DNA of 64,000 bases from Oscillatoriales cyanobacterium (GTDB lineage: Bacteria > Cyanobacteriota > Cyanobacteriia > Cyanobacteriales > Microcoleaceae). A program made the position numbers and the translations under genes. Positions 1 to 8,787 of this stretch are shown here, piece after piece. The stretch covers positions 20,101 to 84,100 of the forward strand of contig RDXX01000054.1 in NCBI GenBank assembly GCA_004292955.1, in the 5' to 3' direction. Each line of letters starts with the position of its first letter. The stretch's first letter is position 1. The notes below the pieces were generated by a model. The model made no database searches. It had not been told where the DNA came from and was given only the letters and a program-made list of their open reading frames with translations.

Positions 1-203
1 TAACCGCAGATTTAAAGCAGAGAGGCGCAGATGAACGCAGATATTTTTCGGGTGCATCTCAATGCAAGCGAATATATCCGTAGGGGCGAAGCATGACCGC
101 AGTCAATATGAGATGATAACTAATAACTTATATGCGGTCATGCTTCGCCCGATTTTGATAAAAAGTATTTTGAATGGCGATCGCACCTCTTGCAAAAATA
201 CCT

Positions 204-269
204 GGAACGGGCAAGATGCCCGTTCCACAAGAAAAGATTTTTTTGGTGGGACGGGCTTCTTGCCCGTCC
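204..269. repeat. Palindromic GGGCAAGATGCCC-type repeat
   Basis: Two adjacent hairpins (GGAACGGGCAAGATGCCCGTTCC at 204-226, and a related one at 250-269) joined by an A/T-rich loop. The same core, CAGGCAAGATGCCTG, recurs at 40810-40875 in a non-coding gap and inside the carboxypeptidase gene at 1312-1384. The open frame across this stretch (62-328) looks like repeat read-through, so no gene is called upstream of 325. Confidence 0.7.
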
Positions 270-324
270 GAAAATTTGATTTAAAGGACTTTTCTAAGAA
301 GTCTATTGTGATGGAAGTGATGCT

Positions 325-1803
325 TTGAGAATTAAAGGAATTGCGGTTAGTTTGTTAGTCCTAATTTTGGGGCGCACGTCGGCGGTAGTCGCTCAAACGC
401 CTGCGGTTGCTGGGGATATTTGTCCTGGGGAATTGGGGGCGAAGGTAGATGCGATCGCCAATCGTGCTGAATTTAGCCGATCGCGCTGGGGCATTTTGAT
501 TCAACCGCTATCATCTGCGGCGACTCTCTACAGCCGTGACGCCACCAAATATTTTATTCCAGCATCCAATGTCAAGCTGCTAACCACAGCGGCTGCTTTG
601 CAGAAACTCGGTGCCGATTTTCGGATTAAGACATCGGTTTACAGCGGCGCAAATGGGAGTTTGTATGTTGCCGGTAGGGGCGATCCGAGCATTGTGGAGG
701 CTCAGTTGAAGGACTTGGCGCAGCAGTTGAAACGCCGCGGAGTCGATCGCATAAATGAGTTGATTGGCGATGACAGCTATTTTCAAGGCAGTGCAGTCAA
801 TCCGAATTGGGAATGGGAAGACGCCCAAGCTGGCTATGGCGCGCCGGTTAACAGTTTAATTTTCAATCAAAACGCGATCGAGCTTGTTTTGTCCCCACAG
901 GCGATCGGGCAACCTCTGAAAGTCACTTTTGCCGAACCAAAGTTAGCCAATCAGTGGCAAATTCTGAACAATTCAGTCACAGTCTCTCAAAACGAATCGG
1001 AGTTTATTGAAGTTGGCAGGGAGTTCGATCGGCCTGTCATTCGAGTTGGCGGGCAGTTGAAAGTTGGTGCGGAATCTGAATCAGCTTATGTCGCAGTTGT
1101 CAATCCCGCTAATAATTTTTTACAGCATTTTCAGCAAGTTTTAGTAGCTGAGGGAATCCCTGTCAAACAAGCTTTGGTTGCCCCTGTTCCTCGCAATTTA
1201 AATCAGGAATTAGCGTTTGTTGAATCGCCACCGCTGGCCGAATTGGTGAAAGAAACTAATCGGGAAAGTAACAATCTTTATGCAGAAGTTTTATTGAGAT
1301 TGTTGGGAAAAGTCACAGGCTCCATGCCTGTTTCACAAGCAGTCACAGGCAAGATGCCTGTGCCACAAGAGGATACAGGTGAAATTGGTTTGAAGGAGTT
1401 AAAAATAGCTTTAACTCAATTAGGTGTAAATCCAAACAGCTACATATTAGCCGACGGTTCCGGACTTTCCCGCCACAATTTAATTAGTCCAGAAGCCTTG
1501 GTGCAAACTTTGAGATTGATGGCGAATTCACCTACTGGATCTATCTACCGCGCATCACTGCCCGTGGCTGGCGATAGCGGTACTTTGAAAAATCGCATAA
1601 ACTCTACACCAAACCGCGTAATTTTGCAAGCAAAAACTGGAACTTTGAGCGGAGTTTCGGCGCTGTCGGGATATATCGAAGTTCCCAATTACGAGCCGCT
1701 GGTGTTTAGTATTATCATCAATCAATCCGATCTGTCTGCTTCAAAAATGCGATCGGCAACGGACGAAATTGTGCTATTATTAAACCGCCTGCGCCGCTGT
1801 TAA
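325..1803 (+). CDS. dacB: D-alanyl-D-alanine carboxypeptidase/endopeptidase (PBP4, DacB type)
   Basis: Periplasmic class C penicillin-binding protein (peptidase S13) that trims or opens peptidoglycan cross-links. The 492-residue product starts at a TTG, with a hydrophobic signal segment at residues 5-23 ending in AVVAQ. The three active-site motifs are visible: SxxK (S81-N-V-K84), SxN (S315-N-N) and KTG (K437-T-G-T). Residues 330-352 (VTGSMPVSQAVTGKMPVPQE and following) are encoded by an inserted copy of a palindromic repeat seen elsewhere in the window, between the SxN and KTG motifs; the frame stays open. The start is not certain, since no ATG lies nearby, but the signal peptide supports it. 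The gene stands alone, followed by a CAGTTGA array. Confidence 0.93.
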   Translation: MRIKGIAVSLLVLILGRTSAVVAQTPAVAGDICPGELGAKVDAIANRAEFSRSRWGILIQPLSSAATLYSRDATKYFIPASNVKLLTTAAALQKLGADFRIKTSVYSGANGSLYVAGRGDPSIVEAQLKDLAQQLKRRGVDRINELIGDDSYFQGSAVNPNWEWEDAQAGYGAPVNSLIFNQNAIELVLSPQAIGQPLKVTFAEPKLANQWQILNNSVTVSQNESEFIEVGREFDRPVIRVGGQLKVGAESESAYVAVVNPANNFLQHFQQVLVAEGIPVKQALVAPVPRNLNQELAFVESPPLAELVKETNRESNNLYAEVLLRLLGKVTGSMPVSQAVTGKMPVPQEDTGEIGLKELKIALTQLGVNPNSYILADGSGLSRHNLISPEALVQTLRLMANSPTGSIYRASLPVAGDSGTLKNRINSTPNRVILQAKTGTLSGVSALSGYIEVPNYEPLVFSIIINQSDLSASKMRSATDEIVLLLNRLRRC

Positions 1804-2139
1804 AACCACAGATTTAAGGTGAGAAAGTTTATCTAAGTAGTTACACCTAAAAAACAAGACGTTAAACAGTTGACAGTTGACAGTTGACAGTTGAGTGCGA
1901 AGTGATAAGAACATAGATTTAAACTCCGTTCTTATCACAATCTGCCGACCTGAGTAAGGGCTTCAAACCCTTGCTATTCGGCGAAAAACTCTACAAGTTT
2001 TAAGTTTAATGAGATTGCAGCGGCGGGGATCGAAAAGCAGCTAGAATAAAAACAGAAGAATTAAAACCATTGGGCTGTTTGAACCTGCTATCAGTCGGCG
2101 AGTTCTGTACAGCCCGAAAATAAGTCTAACTTTCCAACT
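1804..2139. repeat. Intergenic gap with CAGTTGA heptamer array
   Basis: The 336-base gap holds four tandem CAGTTGA units at 1867-1894 and otherwise no recognisable gene. The array lies 3' of dacB and reads CAGTTGA on the coding strand, the orientation seen behind several other genes here. Confidence 0.75.
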
Positions 2140-3036
2140 ATGAAGTCTTTAGATTCCGAACAGCAACACATCTTTGTCGAAACCAACAACATCCGCTTGC
2201 ACTGCGTTTCCCAAGGAGAAGGCGAGCTCGTGATCCTCCTGCACGGGTTTCCTGAGTTTTGGTACTCTTGGCGCCATCAAATTCCTGCCTTAGCGCGTCA
2301 TTTCAAGGTTGTGGTGCCGGATTTGCGGGGCTACAACGATTCGGACAAGCCGGAAAGCGGTTATGATTTGGATACGCTGAGTGCTGATATTCGCGGTTTG
2401 ATCGATCGGCTGGGCTATACAAAAGCGCACATTGTCGGTCACGATTGCGGTGGTGCGATCGCGTGGCATTTAGCTCAAAAATTCCCCGAAAAACTCAACC
2501 GCTTGGCAATTTTAAACGCTCCGCACCCGCAGCGATTCGTGCAGGAAATGGCAAGCAATTTAGACCAACTCCGCCGCAGTTGGCATATTTTGGCATTTCA
2601 AGTTCCCGGCATTCCTGAATGGTTGATCCGGCAAAATTTGAAAGATTTTGTACAAAATATCTTGCAAGGACAAGCTGTTCGCAAAGGAGCTTTTAGCGCT
2701 GAGGAAACTAAGATTTATCAAACCGCTTTAGAAAAGCCAGGAGTGTTAGCGGCGGCGATGAATTATTACCAGCAGATGTTTCACCCGCAGCGTCTTTGGC
2801 ATTGGGGGCAGAAGTTAGATCCTGTGACAGTGCCTACTTTGGTGCTTTGGGGAGAAGAAGATGCGTTTTTGAGCCACACACTTGTAGAAGGTTTGGATCG
2901 GTTAATTAGCGCTCCGTTTAAGTTAAAATTAATCCCTAATTGTGGTCACTGGATTCAGCAGGAAGCGCCGCAAACGGTGAATCGAGAATTGCTGAATTTT
3001 TTGAGAAATTCTTCTCGTTCTTTGGCTTTGGCATAA
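2140..3036 (+). CDS. Alpha/beta hydrolase, epoxide hydrolase-like
   Basis: Soluble alpha/beta-hydrolase of 298 residues, usual family length. The oxyanion-hole motif HGFPEFWYSW begins at residue 35. The nucleophile elbow reads GHDCGG with Asp102 in place of Ser, which is the epoxide hydrolase/haloalkane dehalogenase arrangement. The catalytic acid is probably the Asp in WGEEDAF and the base the His in NCGHW near the C terminus. The substrate cannot be inferred; epoxide hydrolase is the closest guess, and a fluoroacetate dehalogenase-like activity is possible. It is monocistronic, with a terminator-like hairpin just downstream. Confidence 0.88.
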   Translation: MKSLDSEQQHIFVETNNIRLHCVSQGEGELVILLHGFPEFWYSWRHQIPALARHFKVVVPDLRGYNDSDKPESGYDLDTLSADIRGLIDRLGYTKAHIVGHDCGGAIAWHLAQKFPEKLNRLAILNAPHPQRFVQEMASNLDQLRRSWHILAFQVPGIPEWLIRQNLKDFVQNILQGQAVRKGAFSAEETKIYQTALEKPGVLAAAMNYYQQMFHPQRLWHWGQKLDPVTVPTLVLWGEEDAFLSHTLVEGLDRLISAPFKLKLIPNCGHWIQQEAPQTVNRELLNFLRNSSRSLALA

Positions 3037-3057
3037 AAGGTTTTAAATATTGCAAAT

Positions 3058-3095
3058 AAAAACCCGGTTTCACACGGAAACTGGGTTTTTATTTT
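3058..3095 (+). terminator. Rho-independent terminator-like hairpin
   Basis: AACCCGGTTTC and GAAACTGGGTT form a stem with a short CACAC loop, followed by a T-rich run, 20 bases after the hydrolase stop codon. The stem is also a copy of the GAAACCGGGTTT motif scattered in this window, so it may be a repeat that serves as a terminator. Confidence 0.7.
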
Positions 3096-3110
3096 TCTCC
3101 GAGTATGTCT

Positions 3111-3276
3111 GTAGGGTGCGTCAATCGATTTTAGATTTTAGATTTTAGATTTTAGATTTTAGAGGCGACCCCACGGATAAATTCGGGGGAAGAGAGGATT
3201 TTCGATTTTCGATTTGGGGCTTGTCAGTAGAGAATTTCTGAGTTACCAGAGAATTAAATCAGGCTGACGCACCCTA
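3111..3276. repeat. MITE-like element with TAGGGTGCGTCA ends
   Basis: GTAGGGTGCGTCA at 3111 is matched by its reverse complement TGACGCACCCTAC ending at 3276, giving a 166-base non-coding element with 13-base inverted ends. Inside are five tandem GATTTTA units (3127-3163). Related ends occur at 8452/8746 and 47482/47547, and single ends near 4855 and 37688. Confidence 0.6.
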
Positions 3277-3310
3277 CTATAGCCTTTCTCAAAGAGATGA
3301 GGTATGATTG

Positions 3311-3457
3311 ACCAGAAAGAATTGGTTGAAAGCCCCAAGTCTTTGAGGGAGAAATTAAAATCAGACTATTCATTACTCCAATCCTCGGACTTAAGGGTAA
3401 AGGTCGCTCTCAAACTGTCAACTGTCAACTGTCAACTGTCAACTGTCAACTGTTGAC
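3311..3457. repeat. Dispersed conserved repeat ending in TCAACTG array (copy 1)
   Basis: About 105 conserved bases starting ACCAGAAAGAATTGGTTGAA and containing ATTCATTACTCCAATCCTCG, then a run of TCAACTG heptamers. The same unit occurs at 6420-6565 and 50107-50242. A short variable GC-rich stretch near base 30 keeps a stem-like character in each copy. No protein is called, because stops interrupt different frames in different copies. Confidence 0.75.
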
Positions 3458-3665
3458 AGCTTCTATAACCATTAAACTAAGAGGGCTGAAGCCCAACTAC
3501 GTACCGCATCTTTCTGAGAACCGCTATATCTAACTTATTCCGCCTCAAAAACAGGTATAAATGCCCGACACGAGGGTCAAAATCGATTCCCAAATTTTAG
3601 ACCATAGTTCAAGTTCCCTGATTCATCAAGGTGAGTCAACGTAAAATCTAAAATCTAAAATCGAC

Positions 3666-3893
3666 TCATGAGTCCCAGAGCATATTTTCTTGCATCAACA
3701 GTGCAATCATCGCAGTTCTAGAACAAACACCGAGTTTGATAAAAATCCGCCTCACGTAAGTAGCCACCGTCCAGTGACTGATATTTAAATTTTTGGCAAT
3801 ACATTTGTTTGGCAGACCTTGCGCTACTAATTGGGCGATCGCTCTTTCTCGCGGGCTCAGGCTGATTACCGGTTTGTAAATTGTGCTTTGCAT
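3666..3893 (-). CDS. Small LuxR/GerE-type helix-turn-helix protein
   Basis: This 75-residue protein is little more than a GerE-type HTH domain. It carries SPRERAIAQLVAQGLPNKCI, the usual signature helix pair, then the recognition-helix region SHWTVATYVRRIFIKLGV. There is no receiver or ligand domain, so it would act as a stand-alone DNA-binding regulator. It lies 30 bases downstream of the broken Coq4-like gene on the same strand and may once have been co-transcribed with it. The target is unknown. Confidence 0.8.
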   Translation of the reverse strand: MQSTIYKPVISLSPRERAIAQLVAQGLPNKCIAKNLNISHWTVATYVRRIFIKLGVCSRTAMIALLMQENMLWDS

Positions 3894-3923
3894 AGTTTTG
3901 CAGTGCAGTGACGAGTTAAAAAA

Positions 3924-4397
3924 TTAATCAATTAATGGTAGAATCCCCAGTTTCTCTCGGACTTCAGATAAGGGAGTTTCCCAATCAGATGCAACGTCCC
4001 AGTCAATTAGCCGCTCGGCTAATTTTCCATGTTTTAAACCTTTGATAATTTGTCCGATCGGGCATTTGCCACTTAGCAATCCAACTAACACTAAAATCGC
4101 ACAGGAAGGGCGAAATACTTGAGCGCGAGTAAACGCTTGAAGTACAAATTCATCTTCGGCAGAAGGTGAAAGACCAGTGAGAACCGGTTAAACGTCGTGG
4201 TTTCGTTGAATCCAGTCTCCAGATGCGATCGGCTCAAACCCTTGTTCGTCTAGAAATCGCGCCACTTCGCACCCTAATGTTCCTGCTGGCAGTTGACGCA
4301 ATTTTTCCAAGTCTATTTCAAAATGTCGATCGCTCTCAATTTGAGGATTAATTGTTTGAGCCATCTTTAATATAACTCCTAATTGACCGTCAGTCAT
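3924..4397 (-). pseudogene. Coq4-family protein, interrupted by an in-frame stop
   Basis: One continuous frame of 158 codons starts at 4397 and is broken only by a TAA at 4188-4190. The first part (69 residues) contains LPAGTLGCEVARFLDEQGF and ends RNHDV; after the stop the frame resumes PVLTGLSPSAEDEFVLQAF and runs to a natural stop at 3924. The region matches the Coq4-family metal motif HDxxH(x11)E read as HDV-stop-P(x11)E, so the stop and the lost second His both fall in the metal-binding motif. Coq4 proteins act in ubiquinone biosynthesis; related cyanobacterial proteins have no firm role. I infer a recent pseudogene. Stop readthrough is possible but unlikely, given the His-to-Pro change. 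Confidence 0.75.
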
Positions 4398-5022
4398 GAT
4401 TGATTCTCCTGGGATAAGAATTTAAGTTCCTGAAAAATGAAATTCATGTTTGTCCAGTTCATTTTTGCGATGAATCAAGACAACTTTTTTTTACAGTTCA
4501 GCTCAGAAATCCTACATTCTGTAACAGCAATTAACTTTCAGGAGCTTTTACATTTCTTTACAAACAGCCTCAGAGGTGAAATCTGTCAGTTGTCAAAATC
4601 TGGCTAGTGTTAGTTACCGCAGCTTGACCCAGAGGGAAGTAACCGTAAACTCCACAGTATTTAGCGGTGATTGGAACTCCTTTACTTACGTATATGAATC
4701 TATTCTGCTCCTAAGTATTTGCACCTGCAATGAGTCAGAAGCTGAAGCGTGTAAACGCAGTGATGCGAGTGCTACCAAGTGAATCAAGGTGAAGAGACCA
4801 GAAGCAGGGTGAAGTAAACATTTGACAGCTTGCCCTGTAGCAATATTATTCGTAGGGTGTGTCGCCATTAAACTGAATTAAAATCGACTTTTCGAGTAGC
4901 GACCCACCTCAATAGCTCTCGGTGACAGAAATTTCCCCGGGCGATGGCTACGTCCCGGCTTGCGCCTACGCACTCGAAGCGAGCTAGTATTGATGCAAAA
5001 ATGAGATGCACCCATTTAATTT
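4398..5022. other. Gene-free interval
   Basis: No convincing coding region was found. At 4991-5013 there is a fragment (GCAAAAATGAGATGCACCC) that looks like the right end of the hairpin MITE family, immediately before another copy of that family. The short frames here have no family resemblance. Confidence 0.6.
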
Positions 5023-5108
5023 GAGAGCATCTCATTTTTGTAACAAGCATTTTTGATTTTAGTGGTGTCCGCGAAGAGCGTATTATACAATACGCTCTTC
5101 GCGGACAG
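5023..5108. repeat. Hairpin MITE family GAGCATCTCA, partial copy
   Basis: Left-end sequence GAGAGCATCTCATTTTTG is followed by a long perfect palindrome around TCCGCGAAGAGCG/CGCTCTTCGCGGA, then the element stops without its right terminus. The same layout (end, AT-rich linker, GC-rich hairpin) is seen at 14216, 21425 and 39727. It lies just downstream of recA, whose stop codon is at 5134. Confidence 0.7.
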
Positions 5109-5133
5109 AACTAATGACCGATCGCGACAAAAT

Positions 5134-6273
5134 TTAAATTTCTTCCATGTCTCCTACATCTTGAATGTCATCATTATCAACAACCTCATCATCATCAGCA
5201 TCGACATCATCAGCATCGACATCCACAGGAGCGACAGAATTAGCAGAAACCACTGCCCCAGTATCAAGTTTTTCCCGTACTAGCCGCTCGATCTCATTTT
5301 TGAAATCGATATTTTTCTCCATGTGTTGAATCACTTTGTCTCGTCCTTGAGCGATGTTCTCGCCGTTGTAACTATACCAAGAACCTTTTTTCAGGATTAC
5401 TCCCATCTCGTCTGCCAAGTCAGTCAGACAGCCTAAGGTAGAAATGCCTTTACCAAATACAATGTCAAATTCGGCAATGCGGAAAGGCGGAGCAACTTTA
5501 TTTTTAGCAACTTTAACTTTTGTGCGGTTGCCGTATTCTTCGGTACCTTTTTTCAAGCTTTGAATGCGGCGAATGTCGAGCCGCACGCTGGCGTAAAATT
5601 TGAGGGCGTTACCGCCGGTTGTGGTTTCGGGGTTGCCGTAAGTTATGCCGATTTTCTGCCGCAATTGGTTGAGGAAAATCACGGTACAGCCGGATTTACC
5701 GATGTTGCCGGTGATTTTCCGCAGTGCTTGACTCATCAAGCGGGCTTGCAAACCCATGTGGGAGTCGCCCATGTCGCCTTCGATTTCGGCGCGGGGGACG
5801 AGGGCGGCTACGGAGTCAATGACTACGATATCGACGGCGACGGATCGCACGAGTTGATCGACAATTTCTAGGGCCATTTCGCCGGTATCCGGCTGGGAAA
5901 CTAAGAGATTTTCAATATCGACGCCTAATGCTGAGGCGTAGGTGGGATCGAGGGCGTGCTCGGCATCTACGAAGGCTGCGATGCCGCCGGTTTTTTGGAC
6001 TTCGGCGATCGCGTGGAGCGCTAGAGTAGTTTTACCGGAACTTTCCGGGCCGTAAATTTCAATTACTCGGCCTTTTGGCAAACCGCCGCCCAAAGCAATG
6101 TCCAGTGTCAGAGCTCCGGTGGGGATGGTTTCTACCCTCATGCGAGTGGAGTCTCCCAATCGGACGATCGCTCCTTTGCCAAAGCTGCGCTCGATTTGGG
6201 ACAGTACGGAAGTTAGGGCTTTTTGCTTTTCTGTGTTTTCAGTAGTTTTTGTAGAAGCTTCTTTTTTTGCCAT
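5134..6273 (-). CDS. recA: Recombinase RecA
   Basis: DNA-strand exchange ATPase central to recombinational repair. The 379-residue product has Walker A GPESSGKT at residues 75-82, the conserved [14 protein letters not shown] and [10 protein letters not shown] stretches, and [17 protein letters not shown] C-terminal core sequence. The C-terminal tail from about residue 350 is very acidic (repeats of DVDADD), longer than in E. coli RecA. It has no intein or interruption. The upstream gap shows no SOS box that I can recognise. It is transcribed alone, divergently from the glycosyltransferase gene. Confidence 0.98.
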   Translation of the reverse strand: MAKKEASTKTTENTEKQKALTSVLSQIERSFGKGAIVRLGDSTRMRVETIPTGALTLDIALGGGLPKGRVIEIYGPESSGKTTLALHAIAEVQKTGGIAAFVDAEHALDPTYASALGVDIENLLVSQPDTGEMALEIVDQLVRSVAVDIVVIDSVAALVPRAEIEGDMGDSHMGLQARLMSQALRKITGNIGKSGCTVIFLNQLRQKIGITYGNPETTTGGNALKFYASVRLDIRRIQSLKKGTEEYGNRTKVKVAKNKVAPPFRIAEFDIVFGKGISTLGCLTDLADEMGVILKKGSWYSYNGENIAQGRDKVIQHMEKNIDFKNEIERLVREKLDTGAVVSANSVAPVDVDADDVDADDDEVVDNDDIQDVGDMEEI

Positions 6274-6419
6274 TTTCGGTACGCGGGTAGACCCCTTGCG
6301 GAGCTTGTTGATTAACTGTACAACACGTATGTTAGCAGTTATTTTTGGGGTCTGGAGGTTCTGGGGGGATTTGGTTTAGAATTCTTGATTTTGCGGTGGT
6401 TGGGCCCGATCGCGCCCTC

Positions 6420-6565
6420 ACCAGAAAGAATTGGTTGAAAGCCCGCCCGCCTTCGAGAGAGAAATTAAAATCAGACTATTCATTACTCCAATCCTCGGAT
6501 TTAAGGGTAGAGGTCGCTCTCCTTCGGTCAACTGTCAACTGTCAACTATCAACTGTCAACTGTTG
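6420..6565. repeat. Dispersed conserved repeat ending in TCAACTG array (copy 2)
   Basis: Second copy of the unit seen at 3311. It begins ACCAGAAAGAATTGG, contains TCATTACTCCAATCCTCGGA, and ends in TCAACTG heptamers. It lies between the divergent recA and glycosyltransferase genes, so it may sit in a 5' leader. Confidence 0.75.
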
Positions 6566-6818
6566 AAGGTGGCTCTTGCTTGGAAGGTAGAAGGCTTTCG
6601 GCAGAAGGTAGAATAATGGTCGGTTGGGATCTGTACAGGTATCGATCGATCTTTTACAGGGCCCAAACGGGGGTGGAGAGAAACCGGGTTTTTCCACAGC
6701 AATACACAGGTTGCAGCAGGCGAACCCGGTAAAAAACCCGGTTTCTGAGCGTAGTGGTGCGATCGTCCCCGGAGTCGATCGGTACGCATCTGGGACGATC
6801 GCTACAATTAGGACAAGC

Positions 6819-8444
6819 ATGGCATCTACAACACATCAAGACACATCTGTTAATCCCAAAAATCCTCAAAATTCGCGGTTGCTGATCTGGTTATTGGCGA
6901 TCGGCATTTTACTAGGTATCGGATTTCGGTTCTTCGAGATCGATCGCAAACTTTACTGGCACGACGAAGCTTACACATCAATCCGCGCCGCTGGTTTCAC
7001 CAGGCAAGAAATCGACGACGAACTATTTCAAAACCGCATTATTCCCGCACCAGAATTGCAGAAATATCAGCGGATAAAACCGGGAAGTACAGCAGCAGAC
7101 ACAATACGTTCCTTAGCACTAGAAGACCCGCAGCATCCGCCTTTGTACTTTTTGATGGCTCGTTTGTGGATGCAGCAATTTGGCAGTTCTCTTGCAGCAT
7201 CCCGCAGTTTGCCAGCAATATTGAGTTTGCTGTCGCTGCCTTTGATGTACGCTTTAGCCCAGGAACTTTTCGCTTCAAATTTGGCAGCCTTAGTAGCAAC
7301 AACACTTTTGGCTTTATCTCCCTTTGATATCTTGTTTGCTCAGACAGCAAGGCAGTACAGTTTGCTGACTGCAACGGTGATTGGCAGCAGTTGGCTGCTG
7401 CTGAGAGCATTGCGGTTGCGGGGGTGGCAAAATTGGGCGTATTACTCGATCGCGATCGCGATCGGTTGCTACACTCACCCTTTCTTCACGTTAACACTTG
7501 TCGGACATGGAGTTTTTATAATTGCTTGCTGGCTGTTTGTCAAAAAAAGAAAATTGCGAGGTCACTTAACTAATTCGCAATTTTTCTTAGCAGTAACAGC
7601 AGCTTTAATCTTGTATCTGCCGTGGATTTACGTGCTGGCGACCAACCTGGAACGAGCCTCAGCAACGACAGATTGGACGCGAATATCTCCTGGTTGGCTG
7701 TACCTGGCAAAATTGTGGACGCTCAGCTTTACAGCCTTATTTTTTGACTTCGACTTCGGCTTTGACAATATCTGGACTTATCTGCTAAGATTGCCATTTT
7801 TGCTGTTAATTGCGGCAGCCGTTTACAACATCTGCCGCCGCACAAATATTTCAACTTTGATGTTTATTATAACATCAATTTTCGTCCCGTTTTTGATGCT
7901 AGTTTTACCGGATATAATCCTAGGTGGCAAACGCTCCGCCGTCAGTCGGTATCTGATTTCCTGCTTTCCGGGGGTGCAGCTAGCAGTTGCTTGCTTGCTG
8001 GCCAGTAATGTGAAAACTCAGCAGCGGTTTTGGCAAGTCGTTTTAGCCGGGGTATTTACAGCAAGCATAGCATCCTGTACAGTCAGCGGTGTTTCTGATA
8101 CTTGGTGGAGCAAAGACTTGAGTTATTTTAATGCTGAAGTTGCGAGAAATATTAACAAAGAGGCGATGGCTAATCGCTCGATTAAAGATACAATTGTAAT
8201 TAGCGATCGCGGTAATGACTTTACTAACATGGGAGATTTGCTCTCCCTGAGTTATTTGCTCGACAAAGATGTACGGCTGATGTTGCTGAGTCAGTCGCCC
8301 GATATCGAGATGCTGAACAAATATTCGGCTCCTCTGGTGTTCCGCCCTTCGGAAAAATTGCGATCGGCACTCAAGCAAAATCAACGCCGCCTAGAGCCGA
8401 TATTGCCATACGCCAAACTTTTTCGAGTGCGACGAACTTCTTAG
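6819..8444 (+). CDS. GT39-like membrane glycosyltransferase (GT-C fold)
   Basis: Polytopic inner-membrane protein of 541 residues resembling the dolichyl-phosphate-mannose/ArnT-like family, which moves a sugar from a lipid carrier. After the first transmembrane helix comes WHDEAYTSIR, the acidic first-loop motif of GT-C enzymes, and later ALEDPQHPPLYFLMARLW, typical of the family. About ten hydrophobic segments follow. I start it at the ATG at 6819, because the open frame upstream (from 6624) is built from GAAACCGGGTTT repeats and lacks any conserved feature. Substrate and acceptor are unknown. It is monocistronic. Confidence 0.85.
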   Translation: MASTTHQDTSVNPKNPQNSRLLIWLLAIGILLGIGFRFFEIDRKLYWHDEAYTSIRAAGFTRQEIDDELFQNRIIPAPELQKYQRIKPGSTAADTIRSLALEDPQHPPLYFLMARLWMQQFGSSLAASRSLPAILSLLSLPLMYALAQELFASNLAALVATTLLALSPFDILFAQTARQYSLLTATVIGSSWLLLRALRLRGWQNWAYYSIAIAIGCYTHPFFTLTLVGHGVFIIACWLFVKKRKLRGHLTNSQFFLAVTAALILYLPWIYVLATNLERASATTDWTRISPGWLYLAKLWTLSFTALFFDFDFGFDNIWTYLLRLPFLLLIAAAVYNICRRTNISTLMFIITSIFVPFLMLVLPDIILGGKRSAVSRYLISCFPGVQLAVACLLASNVKTQQRFWQVVLAGVFTASIASCTVSGVSDTWWSKDLSYFNAEVARNINKEAMANRSIKDTIVISDRGNDFTNMGDLLSLSYLLDKDVRLMLLSQSPDIEMLNKYSAPLVFRPSEKLRSALKQNQRRLEPILPYAKLFRVRRTS

Positions 8445-8451
8445 TTCCCGA

Positions 8452-8746
8452 TAGGGTGCGGAGTGAAAAAAACTGTTTGATTTGTCTCAAATATTTGATC
8501 TGAGGCACCTTAAGTCACTATTTGAGAATTTTGTCAATTTAAATAAAGGTACGTAGTTGCGCTTCAGCGCCATCTTGGTACGTAGTTGCGCTTCAGCGCC
8601 ATCTTGGTACGTAGTTGCGCTTCAGCGCCATCTTGGTACGTAGTTGTTATATATGTAAGCGCCCAAGCGCAACAACGTAGCTAAAAATTAACCCCTATAA
8701 GAGTGCCAGTTGAGTTGTCTCAACTATTTGGGCTGACGCACCCTAC
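8452..8746. repeat. Repeat-rich gap with 29-bp tandem units
   Basis: Three perfect tandem copies of a 29-base unit (GGTACGTAGTTGCGCTTCAG plus CGCCATCTT) run from 8548 to 8634, with a partial fourth. They lie between ATAGGGTGCG at 8451 and TGACGCACCCTAC at 8734-8746, the ends of the MITE-like family seen at 3111. A palindromic relative of the unit is at 12902-12944. No gene is present. Confidence 0.7.
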
Positions 8747-8787
8747 ATCATTAGCAATAATTATTTGAATAATTAGGAGAAAACGCC

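Noticed and set aside
62..328. 88-codon frame before dacB
   Set aside because: It is made largely of palindromic repeat sequence, has no family resemblance, and overlaps the dacB start.
4576..4782. 68-codon frame between the Coq4 remnant and recA
   Set aside because: No conserved features or ribosome site, and the region is repeat-rich.
5560..5871. Plus-strand frame inside recA
   Set aside because: Antisense shadow of recA; composition follows the recA codons.
6624..6818. N-terminal extension of the GT39-like protein
   Set aside because: The extra 65 codons are GAAACCGGGTTT repeat; a natural start follows at 6819.
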